Assembly (NCBI GenBank): GCA_013177795.1
Contig: JABLXY010000002.1
Coordinates: forward strand, 434,001 to 498,000
Reading direction: 5' to 3'
Length of the DNA: 64,000 nt
Origin: Syntrophaceae bacterium
GTDB lineage: Bacteria; Desulfobacterota; Syntrophia; Syntrophales; UBA2192
The translations under genes and the position numbers were made by a program. The notes beneath the pieces were generated by a model. The model had not been told where the DNA came from. It saw nothing but the letters and a program-made list of their open reading frames with translations, and searched no databases. Positions 15,131 to 23,166 of this stretch are shown here, piece by piece; within the stretch, counting starts at the first letter, position 1, and each line of letters opens with the position of its first letter.

Positions 15131-17032
15131 ATGAATCAGCCGCTCTGGAAATTCCGCCCCATGTCGCGGGGCGAGATCAACGTGGACCCTATCGAGGGCG
15201 AATTCTTCTCCACGGAGGTCTTGGGCAGCCTTCCCGACGCGGTGATCCGGGAGGCTATCCAGAACTCGCTCGATGCGGCCCTGCCCGGCGAGACGGTGAG
15301 GATCGTCATCACCTTCCCGTCCCCGGGGCAGCGTCTCGGCGCAGAGGACGCGGCGCGCTACCTGCACGGGCTGCGCGAGCACCTCGAGGCGAAGGACAGC
15401 GGGCTTGCCGACGCGGTCGACTTCGGGCGGCCCATGGACTTCCTCGTCATCGAGGACTTCGGCACCCGAGGGCTTGCGGGCGATGTCCGCGACGACGGCA
15501 GCCGGGACGACGCGGCCCAGAAGAATGACTTCTACTACTTCTGGCGCAACATCGGCCGGGCCGTCGAAGGGGCCACCACGAGGGGCCGCTGGGGGCTGGG
15601 GAAGACCGTCTTTCAAGCCGCATCGCGCATCAACTCCTTCTTCGGCCTCACCGTCCGGCACGACGACACCCGGCGCCTCCTGATGGGCCAGTCCGTCCTG
15701 AAGATCCACCGGTCCAACGGCCGGCGGTACGCGCCCTACGGCTACTACGGCCGCTTCGAGGACGACTTCGCCCTGCCCGTGGAGGACCCCGGGCACATCG
15801 AGCGGTTCTGCCGGGATTTCTCCATCCGGCGCGTCGACGAGCCGGGGCTCTCCGTCATCGTCCCCTATCCCGACGAGGAGATCGAGATCGAGTCGGTCAT
15901 CCGCTCCGTCATCAACCAGTATTTCTTCCCCATCCTGTCCGGCGGCCTGGCGGTCACCGTCGCCGGCGGCGCCCACGAGCAGGTACTGGACGAGAAGACC
16001 CTTTTTGCCTACATCGCCGGCACCGACTGGGAGGACCGCAGGGGGCTGGTCCGCCGCCTGGAGTTTGCCCGGTGGTGCCTTGCGCAGCCTGACGCGGCCC
16101 TCGAGTGCCTGCGGGAACCGCCCGCGGGCCGCGCCCCGAAGTGGGACGAGTCTCTCTTCGAGCCGGGGCAGCTGGCGCGACTGCGGGACCGCTTCGAGAA
16201 GGGCGAGCGTCTCGCCTTTCACATCCCCCTGTGGGTTGAGCCGAGAAAACAGGGCATCGCGCACTCCCATTTCAAGCTGTTCCTGGAGCGGGACGCGGGA
16301 ATCGACCGGGGCGAGGATTTCTTCATCCGCGACGGGATCACCGTCACCGGGGTGTCCTCGCAGCGCCAGAAGGGTATGCGCGTGATCGTCTCTGCGGCCG
16401 ACCCGCCGCTGTCGCGCCTCCTCGGCGACTCCGAGAACCCCGCCCACACGGAGTGGCAGGAGCGCTCCCCCAAGTTCAAGAACCGCTACAATCTGGGGCC
16501 GGCCTGCCTTCGGTTCGTCAAGAACAGTCCCCGCGAGATCATCCGGATTCTCTCCATGCCGGCCGAAGGGCGGGACACGAAGCTGCTCCGGGATCTCTTT
16601 TACGTCGACCTCGAGCCGGGCAGGGAGACCCGGGCGGACCGCCGGGCGCCGGGGGATGTTCCCGGCCCGGGTGTCTCGGGGGGCTCCGAGGCCCCGGCGG
16701 CGGCCCCGGCGAGACTGCTGATGAGCCGCCTCAAGGGCGGGTTCCGCCTCTCCCTGCACCCCGAGGCGAAGACCTACCCGCGCACAATCGACCTGCAGAT
16801 GGCCTACGACGTCCGTCAGGGGAACCCCTTCCGGCTCTACCGGGACTTCGACTTCGACCTGGCAAAGCCCCCTATCCGCATCGAGGGGGCGCACTGCACA
16901 TACCGTGTCGTGCAGCCCAACAGCCTGAAGGTCACCGCCGAGCAGCCGGACTTCCAGTTGACCGTGACGGGGTTCGACGTCAACCGCGACCTGAAGATCA
17001 AGATCATCACGACACGGGACAAAAACCCATGA
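15131..17032 (+). CDS. GHKL-type ATPase, first gene of an unassigned three-gene operon
   Basis: 633 residues. The N-terminal 200 carry GHKL ATPase motifs: an N-box EAIQNSLDA (41-49), a G1-like EDFGTRG (107-113) and a glycine-lid RWGLGKT (152-158). These make an ATP-binding clamp like that of MORC, Hsp90 and MutL proteins. The long remainder has no domain I recognise. Near residues 380-460 it resembles a second alpha/beta lobe, a Pro/Ala-rich linker lies at about 495-530, and the final 100 residues are beta-rich. The stop overlaps the next ATG by four bases. Stand-alone GHKL ATPases in tight operons with unknown proteins are common in phage-defence systems. That role is inferred; no nuclease motif is obvious in this protein. 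Confidence 0.8.
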   Translation: MNQPLWKFRPMSRGEINVDPIEGEFFSTEVLGSLPDAVIREAIQNSLDAALPGETVRIVITFPSPGQRLGAEDAARYLHGLREHLEAKDSGLADAVDFGRPMDFLVIEDFGTRGLAGDVRDDGSRDDAAQKNDFYYFWRNIGRAVEGATTRGRWGLGKTVFQAASRINSFFGLTVRHDDTRRLLMGQSVLKIHRSNGRRYAPYGYYGRFEDDFALPVEDPGHIERFCRDFSIRRVDEPGLSVIVPYPDEEIEIESVIRSVINQYFFPILSGGLAVTVAGGAHEQVLDEKTLFAYIAGTDWEDRRGLVRRLEFARWCLAQPDAALECLREPPAGRAPKWDESLFEPGQLARLRDRFEKGERLAFHIPLWVEPRKQGIAHSHFKLFLERDAGIDRGEDFFIRDGITVTGVSSQRQKGMRVIVSAADPPLSRLLGDSENPAHTEWQERSPKFKNRYNLGPACLRFVKNSPREIIRILSMPAEGRDTKLLRDLFYVDLEPGRETRADRRAPGDVPGPGVSGGSEAPAAAPARLLMSRLKGGFRLSLHPEAKTYPRTIDLQMAYDVRQGNPFRLYRDFDFDLAKPPIRIEGAHCTYRVVQPNSLKVTAEQPDFQLTVTGFDVNRDLKIKIITTRDKNP

Positions 17033-17799
17033 TCCGAAGGTTCAACTTCACGGGCCGCCGCAAGATCCCGCGCTCGCGGCTCAGCATCGCCCTCTACGCG
17101 GCCCCGGACGGGGCCCTGGCTTTCGATGCCTCGCTCGACCTGGGGGATCTCTCCCTGCCTCATGACGCGAAGATCTTTGTCGAGGCCTATCGAAGGGCCT
17201 ACCTGAGAAGGTTCTCTTGCGGCACCGTCGCCCAGCCCCGTTGGCCCCGGGGGCAGGCCCTCGACGGTCTGGACGCCCTGTCCTTCGTGCTCTTCCGGGT
17301 AAAGGTCGTCGACGGCAGGGGCCGGATCCTGGCCGTGGCGGACCGCGTCCTCCCGCGGCGCTCCGGGGAGGAGGACGCCGGCAAGCGCTACCTGTTGCCC
17401 GTCGAGTTCGCTGACCTGGGAAATGCAATCTGGCGGCTGGACCTTGACGGCGAGTGGCCCAGCCTCCTTCTGAACAGCCGGATCGACCCGATCCGGGAAA
17501 TCGCGCGGGCCGACGAGTCGTTCCGGGCGCTCGTCTACCCCGAGGTGGTCCGGCAGATCCTGCACCACATCGTGGTCGTCGAGGACCACACGGACCCTGA
17601 CACGGACCCCGACGACTGGATGAGCCTGTGGCTGCGGTTTGCCCTCAGCCTCATGGGGCGCAAGACCCTCCCGCCGTCGGGGGAAGACGAGCAGGTCATC
17701 CTGGACAAGGGGCGGTGGATCGACGATGCCGTGGACGCCTTCTGCGCATCGCAGCGCGTCGTCGAGCGCTTCGTGCGGCATCACCAGGCGGACGATTGA
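17029..17799 (+). CDS. unknown protein, second gene of the GHKL operon
   Basis: 256 residues. The ATG at 17029 overlaps the GHKL stop (ATGA). No signal peptide, membrane segment or nucleotide-binding loop. The first 140 residues are beta-rich (SRLSIALYAAPDGALAFDASLDLGDLSLP, here given only as a landmark near residues 16-44). The second half is helical and ends in a charged tail. No family or catalytic motif is recognised. Its conservation of spacing with both neighbours suggests an adaptor or a subunit that assembles with the ATPase. Confidence 0.75.
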   Translation: MIRRFNFTGRRKIPRSRLSIALYAAPDGALAFDASLDLGDLSLPHDAKIFVEAYRRAYLRRFSCGTVAQPRWPRGQALDGLDALSFVLFRVKVVDGRGRILAVADRVLPRRSGEEDAGKRYLLPVEFADLGNAIWRLDLDGEWPSLLLNSRIDPIREIARADESFRALVYPEVVRQILHHIVVVEDHTDPDTDPDDWMSLWLRFALSLMGRKTLPPSGEDEQVILDKGRWIDDAVDAFCASQRVVERFVRHHQADD

Positions 17800-17802
17800 A
17801 CC

Positions 17803-18561
17803 ATGAGCACCCCGCTGAGAACCCTCAACGAGAAGGGCATCGCCCTCTACCGGGACTACCTCGATGCCCTGCGCAGCGGCGGGCAGGGCAGGCCCCCGCT
17901 GGAGCTGCTGACCGACCCCTGGTGCTCCGCGAAGGTGCCCCTGGAGATCACCGTCGAGGAGAGAGCCTTCCCGAACAAGCTCGCCCTGGGCCGGTACCTC
18001 AACGAGGTGCTCCGGCTCCTGCCCCACGCCCAGGTCGAGCGGCAGGTGGGCCTCTGGAGCTGGCTCACCCTGTTCTACTTCGACCAGGTCTGCCCCGTGA
18101 ACCGGCACGGACGACGCGCAGCGGGACCGGATTATCGTTATATTCTGGACGCGGATTTCAGGAGGTTCTATCGGCATCTCCTCCTCGGCCCCTATTATGC
18201 CTACAAGCTGCACGGGGACAGCGCGGCGCTGCTGCTCTACGGGCCCGTGCACCAGACCAACCAGTTTTTCATCGAGCTGACCTCCCGCCAGGCCCTCTTT
18301 GCGAACCGCGGCGTCATGGAGGCCGCTACGCTGCTCTATCACGACCCCAAGACGGGCCGTGCCAAGCGGGGAGCGGGCGCCAAGGACAAGCCGGGGACCC
18401 TTCGCCGCTTCATCGACGTCGTCCAGCAGCTCGACCTGACGCACGACCTGTTCAGCATGCGGGGCAGCGACGTGGTGGCCCTGCTGCCCGCCGAGTTCGA
18501 CCCCTGGAAGGAGCAGGCGAAGGCGCAGAAATCTCTCCTGCGGCGCCTCTTCAAGAAGTGA
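17803..18561 (+). CDS. unknown protein resembling DUF6339, third gene of the GHKL operon
   Basis: 252 residues, three bases after the preceding stop. The protein is mainly helical with conserved-looking aromatic motifs: GLWSWLTLFYFDQVCP (about 82-97), FYRHLLLGPYYAYKLHGD, ELTSRQALFANRGVMEA and TLRRFIDVVQQLDLTHDLFSM. From memory this resembles the uncharacterised DUF6339 family; I cannot verify that here. The final residues are Lys/Arg-rich. With the two upstream genes it makes a cassette with one promoter and a terminator-like repeat just after the stop. Confidence 0.75.
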   Translation: MSTPLRTLNEKGIALYRDYLDALRSGGQGRPPLELLTDPWCSAKVPLEITVEERAFPNKLALGRYLNEVLRLLPHAQVERQVGLWSWLTLFYFDQVCPVNRHGRRAAGPDYRYILDADFRRFYRHLLLGPYYAYKLHGDSAALLLYGPVHQTNQFFIELTSRQALFANRGVMEAATLLYHDPKTGRAKRGAGAKDKPGTLRRFIDVVQQLDLTHDLFSMRGSDVVALLPAEFDPWKEQAKAQKSLLRRLFKK

Positions 18562-18600
18562 AAATGGGGACAGTGAAAATGGGGACAGTCCCCCTTTTTT
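18560..18600 (+). repeat. GGGGACAGTCCCC hairpin repeat with a duplicated 15-base arm
   Basis: GAAAATGGGGACAGT occurs twice in tandem (18560-18574, 18575-18589), then CCCCC and six T residues. The second copy forms GGGGA-CAG-TCCCC with flanking A and T runs, so it can act as a terminator for the GHKL operon. Three related copies lie at 47793, 53839 and 57798. Confidence 0.7.
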
Positions 18601-18603
18601 GCC

Positions 18604-18667
18604 TTGGATTTCCGCTTTCGCGGGAATGACCAGAATCCGGCATTTTTCATGACAACGATACAGTCTC
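18604..18667. repeat. right half of a GAGGCTGTGTCG-type MITE
   Basis: Contains the ATTTCCGCTTTCGCGGGAAT core and ends in CGATACAGTCTC, the degenerate terminal repeat also seen at the right ends of the elements at 29816-29956 and 45657-45817. The left half is absent. Confidence 0.55.
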
Positions 18668-18823
18668 GAGGTGAAGGATGGGGAGATTTGCTCCCCATGC
18701 CGGCCCCGTGTGTTGGCTTCGCCGACCCTCGGCATCATCAGGCTTGCCTTCCTTCCCAAATGCATGTATTTTGAACCCTCGAAATCGTGCTGCACGTCGT
18801 GTTCACTGTGGATTGCCCCCGCT

Positions 18824-20155
18824 ATGGCCAACCGGAGCCTGTCGAGGAATAAAATTGTAGTCCTGGCCGATGACCTGACCGGTGCCAACGACACGGGCGT
18901 CCAGTTCGCCAAGCAGGGGCTCAAGTCCCTCGTCCTCATCTCCCTTCCCGATTCCCCCTCCGACCTCGACGAAGATGTCTTGATCGTCGACACGCAGAGC
19001 CGGGCCCTGACCCCGGCCGAGGCGTATGAAAAGGTTGCGCAAGCGGTCGGCCTCTTCAAGGAGCGGGGGCCGTTCCGCGCCCTGTACAAGAAGATCGATT
19101 CCACCCTGCGCGGCAATCTCGGCTCCGAGATCGATGCCCTGATGGACGTCTGCGGCTTCGAGACGGCCGTCGTGGCCCCCGCCTTCCCCAAGAACGGCCG
19201 CATCACCGTGGGCGGCCGCCACCTGCTGGGGGGGGCGCCCCTGGAAGCGACGGAGATCGCCCGTGACCCCGTCTGCCCCGTCGGCGAGTCGCACATCCCG
19301 ACCTTGCTCGCAGGGCAGACCCGGCGAAGGGTGGGGCACGTGGGGATCAAGAGCGTGCTGGCCGGCTCCGACGGCATCCTGGGTGCGATGAGGGGGCTGC
19401 GGGCTGAGGGCTGCGAGGTCGTGGTCTGCGATGCCTGGCAGGACGACCATCTTGCGATGATTGCGATGGCCGCCGCGCGGCTCGAACAATCCGTGTTGTG
19501 GGTAGGCTCGGCGGGACTCGCCGAATCCCTGCCCCTGGCACTGGGACTGGGCGCCGCGACGGCAGAACGCAGGCCCGTCGTGGTGATCGCCGGCAGCGTG
19601 AGCAGCGTCACGAGGGGCCAGGTTGCCCTGCTTCGGCAGCGCCCCGACGTGGCGGCCATCGAGACGGACCCCTGCTCTTTCCTGAGGCCCGCATCTGCCC
19701 GGGACGAGATGGATCGGTGCTTTCAGGCTGCCGTCAACGCCCTGCAGAGCGGCAGGGACGTCGTGATCGTCTCCGCGCAAAGCGAAGACGCCGTCGCCCG
19801 GACGATCGAGGAGGGCCGCTCGTCGGGGCTCTCCCCCCGGCAGAGCGCCGAGGCGGTGGCCGATGCCTTGGGGTCGCTGTGCCGCAGGCTCGCATTGCAC
19901 GCGGGGCTGGGCGGCCTGGTGCTCACCGGCGGCGACATCGCCGTGAGCTGCTGCCGCAGCCTGTCCGCAAGTGGCATCTCGGTCATCCAGGAGGTCGCCC
20001 CGGGCATTCCCCTGGGCGTGCTCAAGGGCGGGCAGTGCCCCGGCCTGGGCGTAGTGACCAAGGCCGGCGCCTTCGGCGGACAGGACGCGCTCTGCAAGGC
20101 CGTCGATTTCTTGAAATTGTTTCGAGTCTCCCCGGGGGCGGAAAGCGCCGCCTGA
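18824..20155 (+). CDS. four-carbon acid sugar kinase (DUF1537; DtnK/OtnK type)
   Basis: 443 residues from ATG 18824. The family start is clear: KIVVLADDLTGANDTGVQFA, then KKIDSTLRGN, and a C-terminal nucleotide-binding part with LVLTGGDIA. These enzymes phosphorylate D-threonate, D-erythronate or related acid sugars at O4. The next gene is PdxA-like, which matches the known two-step route: kinase, then oxidative decarboxylation to dihydroxyacetone phosphate. A TRAP transporter follows for uptake. The open frame extends upstream to 18671 without a better start. No clear ribosome binding site precedes 18824, so the start is uncertain. Specific substrate unknown. Confidence 0.88.
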   Translation: MANRSLSRNKIVVLADDLTGANDTGVQFAKQGLKSLVLISLPDSPSDLDEDVLIVDTQSRALTPAEAYEKVAQAVGLFKERGPFRALYKKIDSTLRGNLGSEIDALMDVCGFETAVVAPAFPKNGRITVGGRHLLGGAPLEATEIARDPVCPVGESHIPTLLAGQTRRRVGHVGIKSVLAGSDGILGAMRGLRAEGCEVVVCDAWQDDHLAMIAMAAARLEQSVLWVGSAGLAESLPLALGLGAATAERRPVVVIAGSVSSVTRGQVALLRQRPDVAAIETDPCSFLRPASARDEMDRCFQAAVNALQSGRDVVIVSAQSEDAVARTIEEGRSSGLSPRQSAEAVADALGSLCRRLALHAGLGGLVLTGGDIAVSCCRSLSASGISVIQEVAPGIPLGVLKGGQCPGLGVVTKAGAFGGQDALCKAVDFLKLFRVSPGAESAA

Positions 20156-20228
20156 GGGTTTCATTGCCGCGGCAGACAGGCGAGGGGATCAAACAGGGTG
20201 CACAACGAGCCATCTGCAATCAGGTCCT

Positions 20229-20291
20229 GTCATTCCGGACGCGATCCGGAATCCATCTGATTGCGTGGATTCCTGCCTTCGCAGGAATGAC
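20229..20291. repeat. ATTCC...GGAAT palindromic intergenic repeat
   Basis: Two small palindromes back to back: GTCATTCCGGA...TCCGGAATCC and GGATTCCTGCCTTCGCAGGAAT. It lies between the DUF1537 kinase and the PdxA-like gene. It resembles Neisseria dRS3-type ATTCCCnnnnnnnnGGGAAT repeats. Confidence 0.6.
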
Positions 20292-20382
20292 GCGGACGGA
20301 AAGGGGTCCGTGCCCGGCTTGTCCAGCGGACGCCCTGCTTGTCGCTTTCTGCGGCAATACGATTCAGCAGGAGAACCGAAGT

Positions 20383-21408
20383 ATGACGAAGAAACCGATC
20401 ATCGGCATCAGCATGGGCGACCCCTCGGGCATCGGCCCGGAGATCGCCGTGAAGGCCCTGGCCCGCAGGGAGACCTATGAAATCTGCAGGCCGCTCATCG
20501 TGGGCGACGCGAACGCCATCCGGGATGCCCTGCGGATCACCGGCCTCGATTTGAAGATCAACGCCGTCTCGGCGGTGAAGGACGCCCGCTTTGAGTTCGG
20601 CACCCTCGACGTCTACGACCTCAAGAACGTGGACATGGAGAAGCTCGAGTACGGGAAGGTCTCCGCCATGTCGGGCCGCGCCGCCTTCGAGGCCGTCCGG
20701 AAGGTGATCGAGCTTGCCCTGGCAAAGGAAGTCGACGCCACCGTGACGGGGCCCATCAACAAGGAGTCCATCAACCTTGCGGGGCATCACTACTCGGGGC
20801 ACACGGAGATCTACGCCGACTTCACCGGCACCCAGGACTACACCATGATGCTCGCCCACGAGAACCTGCGCGTCGTCCACGTCTCGACGCACGTCTCCCT
20901 GAGGGAAGCCTGCGAGCGGGTCAAGAAGGACAGGGTGCTGAAGGTGATCAAGCTGGCCCGGGAGGCCTGCCGAAAGCTCGGCATCGCCGAGCCCCGCATC
21001 GGGGTGGCCGGCCTCAACCCCCACGCGGGCGAGAGCGGCCTTTTCGGCCGCGAGGAGATCGAGGAGATCATCCCGGCCATCGAGGAGGCGAAGGCACAGG
21101 GGATCAACGCCGACGGGCCCGTCCCGCCCGACAGCCTGTTCTCGAAAGCGAAGGGGGGCCTCTACGACATCGTCGTGGCCATGTACCATGACCAGGGCCA
21201 CATCCCCCTCAAGGTCGTCGGCTTCAACTGGGACGAGCAGAGGCAGCGGTGGGAGTCCATCAGCGGGGTGAACATCACCCTCGGCCTGCCCATCATCCGA
21301 AGCTCCGTGGACCACGGCACGGCCTTCGGCAAGGCGGGCAAGGGGACCGCCTCCGAGCTGAGCCTCGTGCACGCCATCGAGTACGCCGTGAAGATGGCGC
21401 ACCAGTGA
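20383..21408 (+). CDS. pdxA2: PdxA2-type 4-phospho-threonate/erythronate dehydrogenase
   Basis: 341 residues from ATG 20383 (ribosome binding site CAGGAGAA). The PdxA family signature MGDPSGIGPEI is at the N-terminus. The three metal-binding histidines of the family are present in VSTHVSL, GLNPHAGE and MYHDQGHIPLK, with TGPINKESI and DHGTAF elsewhere. PdxA of vitamin B6 synthesis oxidises 4-phosphohydroxythreonine. Paralogues paired with DUF1537 kinases instead oxidise and decarboxylate 4-phospho-D-threonate or -erythronate to dihydroxyacetone phosphate. The adjacent kinase and TRAP genes favour the catabolic role here. A pyridoxine role cannot be excluded from sequence alone. Confidence 0.88.
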   Translation: MTKKPIIGISMGDPSGIGPEIAVKALARRETYEICRPLIVGDANAIRDALRITGLDLKINAVSAVKDARFEFGTLDVYDLKNVDMEKLEYGKVSAMSGRAAFEAVRKVIELALAKEVDATVTGPINKESINLAGHHYSGHTEIYADFTGTQDYTMMLAHENLRVVHVSTHVSLREACERVKKDRVLKVIKLAREACRKLGIAEPRIGVAGLNPHAGESGLFGREEIEEIIPAIEEAKAQGINADGPVPPDSLFSKAKGGLYDIVVAMYHDQGHIPLKVVGFNWDEQRQRWESISGVNITLGLPIIRSSVDHGTAFGKAGKGTASELSLVHAIEYAVKMAHQ

Positions 21409-21518
21409 GAGGCGAAGACGGATTTTTGCGGGCCCCCGGCGGCGGGGGCCCGTGAAGATAGCGGAACGAAGCGGCCGCAGGCCGTCGTGAAAACCTTCAA
21501 CCTGCAAAGGAGGATGCA

Positions 21519-22505
21519 ATGAAGCGCGTAACCCTGCTGTCATTGGTGTTGACGTTGGCCGTCCTGGTGGCCGTGCCGTCGGCGTGGGCGGCCGATCCGG
21601 TCAAGCTGGTCTTCGCATCGGCCTATGCGCCGGTCGATCACCAGAGCCAGACCCTGGTCAAGTTCGGCGAGCTGGCCGAGAAGTACAGCAACGGCACCCT
21701 GAAGATCAACGTTGTCGTCGGCGGCGTCCTCGGAGGCGAGCGGGACGTGGCCGAGGGCATCCAGGTGGGCACGGTGAACGGGGCGATCCTGGGCGGGATC
21801 CTCCAGAATTTCGACCCGGCCATGTCCATCCTCGAGTTCCCCTTCCTCTTCAAGAACGAGGCGCACGTGCGGGCCGTCATGGAAGGGCCCGTGGGCGACA
21901 AGATCCGGGATCGCCTGATCCAGAAGACCGGCATCCGCATCCTCTACCACGTGATGCGCACGCCGCGGGAGCTGACCACGAAGAAGCCCGTCAAGAGCCT
22001 GGCCGACATCAAGGGCATGAAGATCCGCGTCCCCGAGATGCAGGCGCACCTGGAGACGTGGCGCGCCCTCGGGGCCACCCCCACGCCGCTGGCCTTCACC
22101 GAGGTCTACACGGCCCTGCAGCTCGGGACGGTCGACGGGCAGGAGAACCCCCTGGGGGTCATCTGGGCCAACAAGTTCTACGAGGTCACCGAGTACCTCG
22201 CCATCACGGACCACCTCGTGGGCTTCATGATGATCGTCATGAACAACGATACGTTCAAGAAGCTCACCCCCGTACAGCAGAAGGCCCTTACCCAGGCAGC
22301 CGTCGAGGCCTCCCGCTTCAACGATGCGCTGCTCAAGAAGATCAACGCGGACATCGAGAAGCAGCTCTTCGCGAAGATGAAGGTCACCAAGATCAACAAC
22401 GCCCCCTGGCGCGAGGCCGCCAAGGACGTCTACAAGAGCTTCCTGAAGTACGACGGCTTCGAGGATCTCTACCTGTCGATCCGCAAGGTCGGCGAGAAGT
22501 ACTGA
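21519..22505 (+). CDS. dctP: TRAP transporter substrate-binding protein (DctP family)
   Basis: 328 residues with signal peptide (LLSLVLTLAVLVAVPSAWA). DctP features include the central helix-strand region ending GVLGGERDVAEGIQVGTVNGA, the DctP signature around MKIRVPEMQAHLETWRALGATPTPLAFTEV, and DGQENPL. The conserved arginine that salt-bridges the substrate carboxylate is in MKIRVPE. It binds a carboxylated solute in the periplasm and hands it to DctQM. It has a strong ribosome binding site, AAAGGAGG. It sits between the kinase/PdxA genes and its own permease genes, so an acid sugar is the likely ligand. Confidence 0.93.
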   Translation: MKRVTLLSLVLTLAVLVAVPSAWAADPVKLVFASAYAPVDHQSQTLVKFGELAEKYSNGTLKINVVVGGVLGGERDVAEGIQVGTVNGAILGGILQNFDPAMSILEFPFLFKNEAHVRAVMEGPVGDKIRDRLIQKTGIRILYHVMRTPRELTTKKPVKSLADIKGMKIRVPEMQAHLETWRALGATPTPLAFTEVYTALQLGTVDGQENPLGVIWANKFYEVTEYLAITDHLVGFMMIVMNNDTFKKLTPVQQKALTQAAVEASRFNDALLKKINADIEKQLFAKMKVTKINNAPWREAAKDVYKSFLKYDGFEDLYLSIRKVGEKY

Positions 22506-22523
22506 TCGGCACAGGACAACCCG

Positions 22524-22585
22524 GTCATGCCGGACCGGATCCGGCATCCCATCATTTTGTGGGTTCCCGCTTTCGCGGGAATGAC
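22524..22585. repeat. palindromic intergenic repeat between dctP and dctQ
   Basis: GTCATGCCGGA...TCCGGCATCCC followed by GGGTTCCCGC...GCGGGAATGAC, i.e. two hairpins. Same family as 20229-20291. Its position between dctP and dctQ parallels the stem-loop at 27905-27958 in the second TRAP operon and may help give more DctP than DctQM. Confidence 0.6.
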
Positions 22586-22641
22586 ACGGTGCGGTGTTTC
22601 GTTGACTGCTTGACATGACAAGGGGGGAAGAGGGAATCGAC

Positions 22642-23166
22642 ATGACCCGGTGCATGGACATGCTCGAGGCCGCGATCCGCTGGACGATCGTCGGGCTGCT
22701 GGCCGTCATGGTGATCGCCATCGGCTCGCAGGTCTTCGCCCGGTACATCTTCCACCAGTCCCTGTACTGGACGGAGGAGCTGGGCCGTCACGTGATGGTG
22801 TGGATGGTCTTTCTGGCCTCCGTGGTGTGCGTCCGCAGGGGCTTTCACCTCAGCATCACGTTGCTGAAGGAGAGGCTCAGCAGCCGAAAACAGGCGCTGA
22901 TGCAGATGCTCGGGGCGGCCGTCCTGGCGTACTTCTTCTACATGATGGTCGTTCACGGCTGGGCGCTAACGCAGAAGACCATGATGCAGCGCTCCAGCGC
23001 CCTGCACTACCCGATGGGTTACGTGTACGCCTCCCTGCCGGTCAGCGGCCTGCTCATGTTCATCGTCAACCTCGAGGTGATGATCAAGGCCGCTCTCGAG
23101 TTCTTCGGGATGAGAAAGGGCGGGGCTGTCGGCCCCGCCTCGGGGACGGGAGGCGAATCGAAATGA
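22642..23166 (+). CDS. dctQ: TRAP transporter small permease (DctQ family)
   Basis: 174 residues with four membrane helices. The DctQ hallmark YWTEELGRHVMVWMVFLASVV is present. ATG 22642 is chosen because a GGGGGAAGAGGG ribosome binding site lies 8 bases upstream; the earlier ATG at 22615 has none. The stop overlaps the dctM start (ATGA). DctQ is the small membrane subunit that stabilises the DctP-DctM complex. Confidence 0.92.
   Translation: MTRCMDMLEAAIRWTIVGLLAVMVIAIGSQVFARYIFHQSLYWTEELGRHVMVWMVFLASVVCVRRGFHLSITLLKERLSSRKQALMQMLGAAVLAYFFYMMVVHGWALTQKTMMQRSSALHYPMGYVYASLPVSGLLMFIVNLEVMIKAALEFFGMRKGGAVGPASGTGGESK

Noticed and set aside
16837-19659. 940-codon minus-strand ORF
   Set aside because: Runs antisense through three well supported genes and through a terminator repeat.
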